Positions 1 to 5,522 of a DNA stretch of 5,522 bases are shown one piece after another; positions within the stretch are counted from its first letter, which is position 1; every line of letters begins with the position of its first letter. The translations under genes and the position numbers were made by a program. Below the pieces are notes generated by a model, which was not told the origin of the DNA, did no database searches, and saw nothing but the letters and a program-made list of their open reading frames with translations. The DNA comes from Verrucomicrobiota bacterium (GTDB lineage Bacteria; Verrucomicrobiota; Verrucomicrobiia; Opitutales; Seribacteraceae): assembly GCA_030830145.1 (NCBI GenBank), contig JAURNO010000299.1:1-5522 (forward strand), read 5' to 3'.

Positions 1-14
1 CATCAGTATTCCCG

Positions 15-218
15 TCACTCAAAATTCAAAGTGATGTTTATGAGCATAATCTCACTGCAAATAAAGACGATGGAAATCAAAAGTGAAACCCAAAAGATTT
101 TCCGATAGAGACTATAATTTCTGGCGAAGAAAATCATAGGCAGAATACCCAGCCGGAGAAGGCAAAGGGTATTCACCAAAACCAAAAACCATCCTGCAAA
201 ATGAACCCACAATGACAT
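15..218 (-). CDS. Possible small two-helix membrane protein (doubtful)
   Basis: This is a 67-codon reading frame on the minus strand, closed by TGA at its end and with an in-frame TAG two codons before its ATG, so it cannot extend upstream. The product is strongly hydrophobic, with two candidate membrane spans at about residues 5-31 and 42-63 separated by a basic turn (A-R-N-Y-S-L-Y-R-K). I recognise no family. It would be transcribed divergently from the repeat protein that starts at 307. There is no Shine-Dalgarno sequence before the ATG, but most genes in the window lack one too. The main doubt is that T-rich DNA read in a random frame gives hydrophobic peptides by chance. Confidence 0.28.
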   Translation of the reverse strand: MSLWVHFAGWFLVLVNTLCLLRLGILPMIFFARNYSLYRKIFWVSLLISIVFICSEIMLINITLNFE

Positions 219-306
219 GGACTAGTAAACCAAAGAATTTCCAATGAGTGTTCAACTCCAATCCGAAAAGGTTGCGTGAAAACAAGCATTAACCTAAAAA
301 GAATGG
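219..306. other. Short intergenic spacer upstream of the repeat-protein gene
   Basis: This AT-rich spacer lies between the doubtful minus-strand frame and the ATG at 307. An in-frame TAA at 295-297 rules out an upstream start for the repeat protein. I see no convincing Shine-Dalgarno sequence; the purine run AAAAAG just before the start is the nearest thing. A very weak promoter-like pair, TTGCGT at 272-277 and TAAAAA at 295-300 with 17 bases between, would place the transcript start almost on the ATG. I would not rely on it. No terminator hairpin, tRNA or riboswitch-like fold is apparent. Confidence 0.4.
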
Positions 307-1281
307 ATGTTGTCCGGTCATACTCCCGACCGCTCCATTCGAGCGAATCACCACCCCGTATTCAAGGAGATATGGGATTCCTGTGCGGATGAATTAAGGC
401 AAAAGGGATTCGATACGGAAGTTTACTTCGTCCCTGGAGGGGTCGGGGTAAAGATTTTAAACGATGACTACCCTTCGATTGCAAAAATTGCCCACCTCCC
501 CATTTCTGAGTTTGATTTCTCCTTGGTCTCCGATCCAGTCTTCGAACACCTAGAGTTTTTCAGCCTGCGGGGATTGAAACTTTCGAAATCCTCCAAGATG
601 AATTTTTCCTGGCTTTCCGCATTTTCACTCAGACGCGTACATGCCGATTTTTCGACGGCAAAGGATCTTTACGCCCTTTCCACTCAACCTCTCGAGGAAC
701 TGTCACTTTGCCAAACCAACTTAAGGGACCTTGCCTTTCTCTCGGATCTCGAATTAAGCGCCTTTTTTGCAAGCAATAACCCAATTGAATCGATTCACCA
801 ACTCAACTGCCGAAAGCTAAAAGTTCTTGATCTCTTCAAATGTCCTGTATCCGATATCTCTCCTCTCGCATGTTCACCCATTGAGGAATTGAACATAAGT
901 GGAACAAAAACGTCCGACCTTTCGCCCATCTCCGGAAAACCACTAAAGAAACTTGAAATGCGGGCCACCCAAGTGGATGATCTTTCATACTTGGCCGACT
1001 GTCCGTTGGAGATCATTCATTTACCTGGGTCTCCCGTGACCAGCATTACCCCCCTTTCTTACCTTCCCATAAGAGAAATAAACTTAATCGGACTTGCAAT
1101 CAAAGACCTTGAACCACTTTGTACGATGCCAATCGAACAATTGAGCATCTCCCCCGAAACACTCTCGAATGAACAGTTCGATTTGCTCAGGGAAGTCAAA
1201 CCCAAGCACTTGATTGGTCCAGGAGACCCGCCAGAACAAACCACAACGGTTTTCTTCGAAAAGTATGGTCATGAAAAATGA
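307..1281 (+). CDS. Leucine-rich repeat protein, eleven 21-residue repeats
   Basis: This 324-residue protein has no signal peptide or membrane span, so it is probably cytoplasmic. Residues 1-64 are a non-repetitive N-terminal cap of unknown fold. Residues 65-295 form eleven repeats, each exactly 21 residues long, beginning at 65, 86, 107, 128, 149, 170, 191, 212, 233, 254 and 275. The clearest follow the pattern P-L/I-x-x-L-x-L-x-x-T-x-V-x-D-L-S-P-L-x-x-x. A short charged tail follows (296-324). Such repeats build a curved solenoid used for protein binding. Similar 21-residue repeats with 'D-L-S-P-L' are known in planctomycete and verrucomicrobial proteins, often fused to Ser/Thr kinases, but no kinase or other catalytic domain is present here. 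The ATG at 307 is the only good start because TAA lies in frame 12 bases upstream. The gene sits 53 bases before the lipid genes in the same direction; whether it belongs to their operon is open. The partner and function are unknown. Confidence 0.8.
   Translation: MLSGHTPDRSIRANHHPVFKEIWDSCADELRQKGFDTEVYFVPGGVGVKILNDDYPSIAKIAHLPISEFDFSLVSDPVFEHLEFFSLRGLKLSKSSKMNFSWLSAFSLRRVHADFSTAKDLYALSTQPLEELSLCQTNLRDLAFLSDLELSAFFASNNPIESIHQLNCRKLKVLDLFKCPVSDISPLACSPIEELNISGTKTSDLSPISGKPLKKLEMRATQVDDLSYLADCPLEIIHLPGSPVTSITPLSYLPIREINLIGLAIKDLEPLCTMPIEQLSISPETLSNEQFDLLREVKPKHLIGPGDPPEQTTTVFFEKYGHEK
499..1191 (+). repeat. Eleven tandem 63-bp coding repeats (21-residue LRR units)
   Basis: This stretch encodes residues 65-295 of the leucine-rich repeat protein as eleven consecutive units of 63 bases with no insertion or deletion between them. 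Units from residue 191 onward are the most regular, with Pro at 191, 212, 233, 254 and 275. The first three units (65-127) and those at 149 and 170 are more diverged but keep the hydrophobic positions. The DNA copies differ strongly from one another, so this is an old protein repeat, not a recent DNA duplication. Confidence 0.75.
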
Positions 1282-1331
1282 AGAATTTAATTCAAAACTT
1301 GTCCAGCGGTCCAACCTTCAATATCCTTTGA
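1278..1331 (+). other. 17-codon mini-ORF bridging two genes (speculative)
   Basis: An ATG at 1278 overlaps the TGA of the repeat-protein gene as ATGA and opens a 17-codon frame, MKNLIQNLSSGPTFNIL, that stops at 1329-1331, three bases before the ATG of the flavoprotein gene. The arrangement could pass terminating ribosomes on to the next gene, which has no visible Shine-Dalgarno sequence. A frame this short in a 53-base gap can easily arise by chance. Confidence 0.12.
1299..1327 (+). promoter_or_regulatory. Weak sigma-70-like promoter candidate
   Basis: TTGTCC at 1299-1304 matches the -35 consensus at four of six positions and TATCCT at 1322-1327 matches the -10 consensus at four of six, with an ideal spacing of 17 bases. 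Transcription would begin at about 1334, immediately before the ATG at 1335, giving a leaderless or nearly leaderless message. This would fit the absence of a ribosome binding site, but matches this weak occur by chance. If real, it would separate the lipid operon from the repeat-protein gene. Confidence 0.2.
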
Positions 1332-1334
1332 TCA

Positions 1335-2822
1335 ATGGCGAGAGATACACTTAAAGGAATAGATGATTACTATGATGTCGTGGTAATCGGAAGCGGTTTG
1401 GGTGGGTTGACCGGTGCCAATTGCCTAGCTAAGCAAGGGCATTCCGTTCTCTTACTCGAACATCACTACCAGTTCGGAGGTCTCGCCACTTGGTTCAAAC
1501 GGGCAGGAGGTCACATATTCGACATATCCCTGCACGGGTTTCCCGTTGGAATGATCAAGTCTTGCAGAAGGTATTGGACCAAAGAAATTGCAAATTCGAT
1601 CGTTCAGTTGAAAAACATTCGTTTCGTAAACCCCCAATACGACCTCAAAACGAGTTTCGACCGACTCGACTTCTCCAACATCTTACAGGACACGTTCAAT
1701 ATCGCCAAAAGTCGCGTCGAGGAGTTCTTCGATCATCTCCGGACTATGGATTATTTTGCAAAAGACGGTCGCACCATAGGCGATCTGCTTGAACAGTTCT
1801 TTCCCGGGCGTGACGACGTCAAGCGTCTGCTGTTGGAACCGATTGCCTATGCAAACGGTTCGTCCCTCATGGATCCGGCGATTGCCTATGGAATCGTGTT
1901 TTCCAACTTCATGAAAAAGGGAATCTACACTTTTAAGGATGGAACCGACGCTCTGATAAAGAAAATGGTAAACGAGTTACGATTGAACGGAGCTGAACTG
2001 AGAAGACAATCGATGGTCGAGAGCCTCATCACCAAAGAGGAAAACGGCAGGCACCATGTATCCGGAGTCATGGTCAACGGAAAGAAAGTTCTTTGCAAAG
2101 CGGTTCTTTCCAACGCCAACCTGAAGAGCACCATCGAAAAACTGCTTGGACTCTCCAAGCTTCCATCCAAATTTGCCCAGTCGGCTTCCTCCGTACGCCT
2201 GAACTCAACATCGTGTCAGGTCTACATAGGGATGAAGGCGGGCGTGAAGATACCCGAAATAGGAGATCTGATTTTCACTTCCGAGTCACCAGCGTTTTCA
2301 AGTGACGAACTGACTGACTTTCACACCACAAGTAGAACTTTTTCGGTATATTACCCTGACACCAGGCCTCACCGAAAGAACCCCAAATGCAGCATTGTCG
2401 CATCGATCAATGCCAAGTGGCAGGATTGGGATAAACTTACGCCCGACCAGTACGCCAAAGAAAAAGACAGGCTTATCGAGGAGAGTTTGGTGGCTCTGGA
2501 GAAAATCATTCCGGACATCAGGGAAAAAGTCGAGCACCTCGAAGCCGCCACCCCGCGAACGATCGAGCATTACACACGCCATGCAGGAGGAGCTTCCTTC
2601 GGAACTAAATTCGAAGGACTGGAGGTATCCTCGTCTCTCCCCGACCACGCCCCCGGACTTTACCACGCAGGTTCAGTCGGAATCATTATGTCCGGATGGC
2701 TTGGGACGATTAACTATGGCGTAATCACCGCGAATAAAATCGATCGTTTTCTTCGCGGAAAAATCAACGGCTTTGATAAAGGCCCGGACGATCAATCCGA
2801 ACAACTAACCTCACTCGCCTGA
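1335..2822 (+). CDS. FAD-dependent oxidoreductase, phytoene desaturase/carotenoid isomerase-like
   Basis: This 495-residue flavoprotein has an N-terminal dinucleotide-binding fold: a beta strand (D14-V-V-V-I18), the glycine motif G19-S-G-L-G-G24, and E42 at the end of the second strand to hold the adenosine ribose. 'Y-Q-F-G-G-L-A' follows, as in the phytoene desaturase (CrtI), carotenoid isomerase and retinol saturase group. The C-terminal FAD-contact segment is residues 441-473 (G-L-Y-H-A-G-S to R-F-L). Length and both end motifs fit an intact family member. Relatives remove, add or shift double bases-of-unsaturation (C=C bonds) in long lipophilic chains. No carotenoid genes are nearby; the next genes process fatty acyl chains, so an acyl or hydrocarbon substrate is more likely than phytoene, but this is inference. 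The ATG at 1335 puts the FAD motif at the usual distance from the N terminus. It ends 31 bases before the dehydratase gene. The exact reaction cannot be read from the sequence. Confidence 0.85.
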   Translation: MARDTLKGIDDYYDVVVIGSGLGGLTGANCLAKQGHSVLLLEHHYQFGGLATWFKRAGGHIFDISLHGFPVGMIKSCRRYWTKEIANSIVQLKNIRFVNPQYDLKTSFDRLDFSNILQDTFNIAKSRVEEFFDHLRTMDYFAKDGRTIGDLLEQFFPGRDDVKRLLLEPIAYANGSSLMDPAIAYGIVFSNFMKKGIYTFKDGTDALIKKMVNELRLNGAELRRQSMVESLITKEENGRHHVSGVMVNGKKVLCKAVLSNANLKSTIEKLLGLSKLPSKFAQSASSVRLNSTSCQVYIGMKAGVKIPEIGDLIFTSESPAFSSDELTDFHTTSRTFSVYYPDTRPHRKNPKCSIVASINAKWQDWDKLTPDQYAKEKDRLIEESLVALEKIIPDIREKVEHLEAATPRTIEHYTRHAGGASFGTKFEGLEVSSSLPDHAPGLYHAGSVGIIMSGWLGTINYGVITANKIDRFLRGKINGFDKGPDDQSEQLTSLA

Positions 2823-2853
2823 CCAACTCCTCATCAATCTTATTGTCAATTTC

Positions 2854-3303
2854 ATGGAAGAAATCCATCGTCGTATACCTCATCGCCCACCTTTTCTGTT
2901 CATAGACAAGATCCTCAATGTCTCCGACAGTGGCGCCGAAGCATCTTTAACCGTCAAACCAGAATTCCCTTTCTTCGAAGGGCATTACCCTGGAAACCCG
3001 ATCATGCCGGGTGTCCTGCTTTGCGAGTCTGTATTCCAAACCGGCGCCGTTTTCCTGGCCGACTTGCTGAAAGAAGAATCTCTTACCGACGAATCCGTGA
3101 CTCCGGTGCTAACCAGGATCAGAGATGCCCGCTTCAAAAGAATGGTTCTACCGGGTGATAAAGTCGAGATTTCCGTCTCGCTTGGCGACAGGATGGGTAA
3201 ATTCTTCAATTTGACAGGACAAATCAAGAATAATGGCAAGATCTGCCTGACGATCTCGTTCGCTCTTGCCTTGGTCAAAGACGAAGAGAAAAAAAGCCAA
3301 TGA
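2854..3303 (+). CDS. fabZ: 3-hydroxyacyl-[acyl carrier protein] dehydratase, FabZ type
   Basis: This is a 149-residue single hot-dog-fold dehydratase of normal FabZ length. FabZ removes water from (3R)-hydroxyacyl-ACP to give trans-2-enoyl-ACP in each cycle of fatty acid elongation. The family opening I8-P-H-R-P-P-F-L15 is present, followed by the active-site segment F-F-E-G-H44-Y-P-G-N-P-I-M-P-G. E58 lies 14 residues after H44, the same spacing as the catalytic His/Glu pair of known FabZ enzymes, and Q62 matches the Q of the usual E-A-M-A-Q. Glu at this place favours FabZ over FabA, which has Asp. The ATG at 2854 gives the normal N terminus; no Shine-Dalgarno sequence is visible. Its stop overlaps the start of the enoyl reductase as ATGA, so the two consecutive steps of one reaction cycle are translationally coupled. 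It is probably a dedicated copy for the olefin locus, not the housekeeping gene (inference from context). Confidence 0.88.
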   Translation: MEEIHRRIPHRPPFLFIDKILNVSDSGAEASLTVKPEFPFFEGHYPGNPIMPGVLLCESVFQTGAVFLADLLKEESLTDESVTPVLTRIRDARFKRMVLPGDKVEISVSLGDRMGKFFNLTGQIKNNGKICLTISFALALVKDEEKKSQ

Positions 3304-4109
3304 GCTTTCTTGGTCTTACCGGAAAAACATTTCTGATTGTTGGTTTCGCCAACAAGAAGAGCATTGCCTGGTCTGTAGCCAAAACACTCCAAGAAGAGGG
3401 TGCCCGGGTAATTTTTTCCGTACGAAACGAAAAAAGAAAACGCGAGTTGGAAGCAATCATTGAAGACTCAACCGTCCTTACCTGCGAATTCAGTCATCAA
3501 GAAGAAATCGAGAAACTTGGGCACGACGTAGGAACAATTGCCGACGGAAAACTGGACGGAGTCCTTCATTCGATTGCCTTCGCCAACTACTCCGAAGGAT
3601 TGAAACCCTTTCACGAGACCAAGAGAGAAGATTTCCTTGAGGCTATGCAAATATCTTCGTTTTCCCTCATTGAACTTGCGAGAGCATGCAAACCTCATCT
3701 ATCCACGGATGCATCCATCGTAACGCTCGGAATATCCTCAACTCAAGTTACGGCTGAAAACTACGGATACATGGCGCCGATCAAAGCTTCGCTCGAAGCA
3801 TCCGTAAGATACTTGGCGAAATCATTTTCCCACGATTCCGAGGTTCGCTTCAATTCGGTCAATGCAGGACCACTCAAAACAAGCGCGTCTGCCGGGATCC
3901 CGGGCTATCTCGTCAATTATCTTTATGCCGAAAAACTGACCTACCGAAAACGCGCATTGCAAACCAGAGAAGTCTCCGATCTAGCCACTTTTCTCCTCAG
4001 CCCACGTTCTTCAGGTATAAACGGACAAGGCATCGTCATAGACGCTGGGATGGGATTAAACTATTTCGATCGCGAAGTTGTTGAATCAGCGACTGAAATC
4101 AAGAAATGA
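3300..4109 (+). CDS. fabI: Enoyl-[acyl carrier protein] reductase, FabI-like, atypical active site
   Basis: This 269-residue protein (E. coli FabI has 262) belongs to the short-chain dehydrogenase superfamily. The divergent cofactor loop of FabI is clear: G15-F-A-N-K-K-S21-I-A23. So are H90-S-I-A-F-A95, the helix Q-I-S-S-F-S (117-122), and N189-A-G-P-L-K-T followed by S/A-rich residues. The catalytic pair Y155-x6-K162 is intact (E. coli Tyr156/Lys163). The earlier tyrosine (E. coli Tyr146) is Ile145 here, codon ATA at 3732-3734. R42 sits where E. coli has Gln40; S. aureus FabI has Arg there and prefers NADPH, so NADPH use is plausible. FabI reduces trans-2-enoyl-ACP to acyl-ACP, the step after FabZ. 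It overlaps both neighbours by ATGA, linking it tightly to fabZ and oleA. It is probably a specialised reductase for the chains used by OleA; loss of the first tyrosine leaves its exact substrate uncertain. Confidence 0.82.
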   Translation: MSFLGLTGKTFLIVGFANKKSIAWSVAKTLQEEGARVIFSVRNEKRKRELEAIIEDSTVLTCEFSHQEEIEKLGHDVGTIADGKLDGVLHSIAFANYSEGLKPFHETKREDFLEAMQISSFSLIELARACKPHLSTDASIVTLGISSTQVTAENYGYMAPIKASLEASVRYLAKSFSHDSEVRFNSVNAGPLKTSASAGIPGYLVNYLYAEKLTYRKRALQTREVSDLATFLLSPRSSGINGQGIVIDAGMGLNYFDREVVESATEIKK

Positions 4110-5134
4110 AGTTTGAAAACGTGGGAATCGAAGGGATGGCCTATTCCCTTCCATCCGAGGTCGTCACTTCGGTTCAACTTGAGGAACGCCTTGCCCCCCT
4201 TTACGACAGGCTCAATCTTCATCCAGGCAGGTTGGAATTAATGACTGGGATCAAAGAGAGAAGGTTTTGGCCCGCTGGCTTGAAACCATCTTTCGCATCA
4301 GCTGAAGCGGGCATTAAACTTCTTAAAACTGGGATTGCACCCGACGGAATTGATTTATTGATTCATTCGGCCGTCTGCAGGGATAGGCTTGAACCGGCCA
4401 CCGCATCTTATGTCCACGGACTAATGAAACTGGGTGGAAACACGCAAATTCTCGACATATCCAATGCCTGCCTGGGTTTTGTCAACGCCGTTATCTTGGC
4501 CGCAGGAATGATCGAATGCGGCCAAATAGACAGAGCTATGATCGTGGCGGGAGAAAACGGAAAGCCCCTTGTTGATCGCACGATCGACCTCCTCAACGAC
4601 AGCAAACTAAATCGTCGCGATATCAAACCATACTTTGCAAACTTGACGATCGGCGCCAGTGCCGTCGCCTGGTCCATTGCCCGCAGGGATTTGATTGATG
4701 AAAACGCCCCGATACTGGGAGTTTCTGCATGTGAAACCGACACCTCTCATAATCATTTGTGCGAAGGGGATACCGAGGGCGATGGCTTGATCATGCAGAC
4801 CGACTCGGAAGAGCTCCTTCATGCAGGAATTTCAGTAGCCCAACGAGCCTGGAGTAAATTCACCAAATCTTCCGGTTGGAGCCCACAAACACCTGAGTTC
4901 ATCGTCACCCATCAGGTAGGCAAAGCTCATACCAGTGCTGTCTTCGAATCTTTGGGATTAAATTTGGCTAAAAACTTCTCGACCTACGAAACATTGGGGA
5001 ATTGCGGGTCCGTCTCCCTCCCCATAACTTACAGCATTGCCTGCGAACAAACTCCACAAAGGCGAACGCAACCATGCTCTCTGCTTGGCATTGGAAGCGG
5101 TCTTTCGAGCATCATGCTATCAATCAACCCTTGA
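4106..5134 (+). CDS. oleA: OleA, acyl-CoA head-to-head condensing thiolase (olefin biosynthesis)
   Basis: This is a 342-residue thiolase-fold enzyme of the FabH-like group. OleA performs a non-decarboxylative Claisen condensation of two fatty acyl-CoA molecules to a 2-alkyl-3-keto acid, the first step of long-chain olefin synthesis. The nucleophile is C122 in D-I-S-N-A-C-L-G-F. E96 lies in the OleA-type motif C-R-D-R-L-E-P-A-T-A, 26 residues before the cysteine, matching Glu117/Cys143 of Xanthomonas campestris OleA. H269 (T-H-Q-V-G) and N299 (L-G-N-C-G-S) are 30 apart, matching His285/Asn315. This glutamate, which acts as the base in OleA, separates it from ordinary FabH, which uses malonyl-ACP. 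The C terminus (G-I-G-S-G-L-S-S) is typical of the family. It starts within the fabI stop (ATGA) and is followed immediately by oleB. A ketone product instead of an olefin is possible if downstream ole genes were missing. Confidence 0.92.
   Translation: MKFENVGIEGMAYSLPSEVVTSVQLEERLAPLYDRLNLHPGRLELMTGIKERRFWPAGLKPSFASAEAGIKLLKTGIAPDGIDLLIHSAVCRDRLEPATASYVHGLMKLGGNTQILDISNACLGFVNAVILAAGMIECGQIDRAMIVAGENGKPLVDRTIDLLNDSKLNRRDIKPYFANLTIGASAVAWSIARRDLIDENAPILGVSACETDTSHNHLCEGDTEGDGLIMQTDSEELLHAGISVAQRAWSKFTKSSGWSPQTPEFIVTHQVGKAHTSAVFESLGLNLAKNFSTYETLGNCGSVSLPITYSIACEQTPQRRTQPCSLLGIGSGLSSIMLSINP
5131..5134 (+). promoter_or_regulatory. TTGA start-stop overlap deciding the oleB start
   Basis: The oleA stop TGA (5132-5134) is contained in TTGA, offering a TTG start for oleB in the same four-base overlap as the ATGA junctions at 3300-3303 and 4106-4109. 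Starting here places the OleB nucleophile at residue 113, close to Asp114 of X. campestris OleB as I recall it. The competing in-frame ATG at 5074 would overlap oleA by 61 bases and add 19 residues with no family resemblance, though a partial Shine-Dalgarno (AAGGCG, 5059-5064) precedes it. Confidence 0.5.
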
Positions 5135-5522
5135 AGACTCCTAGCTCAATCAAGCAAGCCTACCCGTTCGACGGGGAAACCTTCAAGACCAAGGAAGGCC
5201 ACTCGATGAACTACTTGGACGAAGGGGAGGGGGGCGAAACCCCAGTTCTCTTTCTCCATGGAAATCCGACCTGGTCTTATTTTTATCGTAACCTGATTCT
5301 GCGAATGAGAGCAAATGTCCGCTGTATCGCTCCAGATCACATCGGTTGCGGGCTTTCGGACAAACCTGATTTCCCTGATTACGATTACAACCTGAAGGGC
5401 CACTCCGAAAACATCATCCACCTTCTTGACCATCTCGGAATAGATCGAGTTCGCCTGGTACTACATGATTGGGGTGGAGCCATTGGTTTGACCGCATTCA
5501 GAAACAGTACGGACAGAGTTGA
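5131..5522 (+). CDS. oleB: OleB, beta-lactone decarboxylase (partial, 3' end outside window)
   Basis: The first 130 codons of an alpha/beta hydrolase related to haloalkane dehalogenases are present, open at the window end. OleB removes CO2 from the cis-beta-lactone made by OleC, giving the cis-olefin. Visible motifs in order are Y11-P-F and Y28-L-D-E-G at the N terminus; the oxyanion loop H43-G-N-P-T-W48; P68-D-H-I-G-C-G-L-S-D-K-P79; and the nucleophile elbow H112-D113-W-G-G116 with Asp113 as nucleophile (codon 5467-5469). 'D-H-I-G-C-G-L-S-D-K-P' is characteristic of OleB, whereas dehalogenases usually have 'D-L-I-G-x-G-x-S-D-K-P'. Similarity begins at about residue 11, which supports the TTG start at 5131; ATG at 5074 or 5206 are alternatives, the latter cutting into the conserved region. 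oleB is a separate gene at this end, but fusion to oleC, known in some bacteria, cannot be excluded. Annotation pipelines often call such proteins haloalkane dehalogenase; oleA next door makes OleB far more likely. Confidence 0.88.
   Translation, partial: MKTPSSIKQAYPFDGETFKTKEGHSMNYLDEGEGGETPVLFLHGNPTWSYFYRNLILRMRANVRCIAPDHIGCGLSDKPDFPDYDYNLKGHSENIIHLLDHLGIDRVRLVLHDWGGAIGLTAFRNSTDRV

Noticed and set aside
2298..2666. 122-codon minus-strand reading frame
   Set aside because: It lies wholly opposite the conserved flavoprotein gene, shows no family motif and looks like a shadow of its codon usage.
1335..2822. A true carotenoid biosynthesis gene cluster
   Set aside because: Only the flavoprotein resembles carotenoid enzymes; no phytoene synthase, cyclase or other carotenoid gene is in the window.
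2985..3392. 135-codon minus-strand reading frame
   Set aside because: It runs opposite the end of fabZ and the start of fabI, both of which carry clear active-site motifs on the + strand.
4408..4743. 111-codon minus-strand reading frame
   Set aside because: It is opposite the catalytic core of OleA, including Cys122, and its product resembles no family I know.
4106..5134. FabH (3-oxoacyl-ACP synthase III) for fatty acid initiation
   Set aside because: The glutamate of C-R-D-R-L-E-P-A-T-A, 26 residues before the cysteine, and the oleB neighbour are OleA hallmarks.
5146..5433. 95-codon minus-strand reading frame
   Set aside because: It is the antisense of the OleB N-terminal region, whose motifs HGNPTW and DHIGCGLSDKP are unmistakable.
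5131..5522. Haloalkane dehalogenase
   Set aside because: The fold and the Asp-Trp elbow are shared, but the DHIGCGLSDKP motif and the coupling to oleA point to OleB.
1..5522. CRISPR array, tRNA or rRNA gene, insertion sequence or attachment site
   Set aside because: No regularly spaced direct DNA repeats, cloverleaf-like sequence, transposase or flanking inverted repeats were seen; the only tandem repeats are the diverged coding units of the leucine-rich repeat protein.

Overview
The window holds the front part of a head-to-head long-chain olefin (ole) locus whose oleA gene lies directly behind two fatty-acid-synthesis-type genes and a phytoene-desaturase-like flavoprotein. Everything well supported is on the + strand. 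The source looks like a free-living bacterium of the Planctomycetes-Verrucomicrobia-Chlamydiae group, with a verrucomicrobial (Opitutae-like) origin favoured. The reasons are the short 21-residue leucine-rich repeats with a 'D-L-S-P-L' signature, genes with little or no Shine-Dalgarno sequence, base composition near half GC by eye, and the known presence of ole genes in that group. This assignment is inference, because no phylogenetic marker is present.

Layout. Positions 1-306 are AT-richer and hold only a doubtful 67-codon hydrophobic reading frame on the - strand (15-218) and a short spacer. 307-1281 encodes a cytoplasmic-looking repeat protein with eleven in-register 21-residue leucine-rich repeats. 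After a 53-base gap (with a weak promoter-like pair and a 17-codon mini-ORF) comes a compact run: an FAD oxidoreductase of the CrtI/carotenoid-isomerase type (1335-2822), a FabZ-type 3-hydroxyacyl dehydratase (2854-3303), a FabI-type enoyl reductase (3300-4109), OleA (4106-5134) and the first 130 codons of OleB (from about 5131, cut by the window end). fabZ/fabI and fabI/oleA overlap by ATGA; oleA/oleB probably overlaps by TTGA.

Working together. OleA joins two fatty acyl chains head to head into a 2-alkyl-3-keto acid. OleD and OleC (not in the window, expected downstream) reduce it and close a beta-lactone, and OleB removes CO2 to leave a long internal cis-olefin. The translationally coupled FabZ- and FabI-like enzymes suggest that the locus also shapes the acyl chains offered to OleA. 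The flavoprotein would fit as a desaturase, saturase or isomerase acting on the acyl chain or the hydrocarbon. The reductase has Ile where FabI enzymes usually carry the first of two active-site tyrosines, so it may not be a plain housekeeping FabI. Most interesting here is this extended, lipid-tailoring version of the ole operon.
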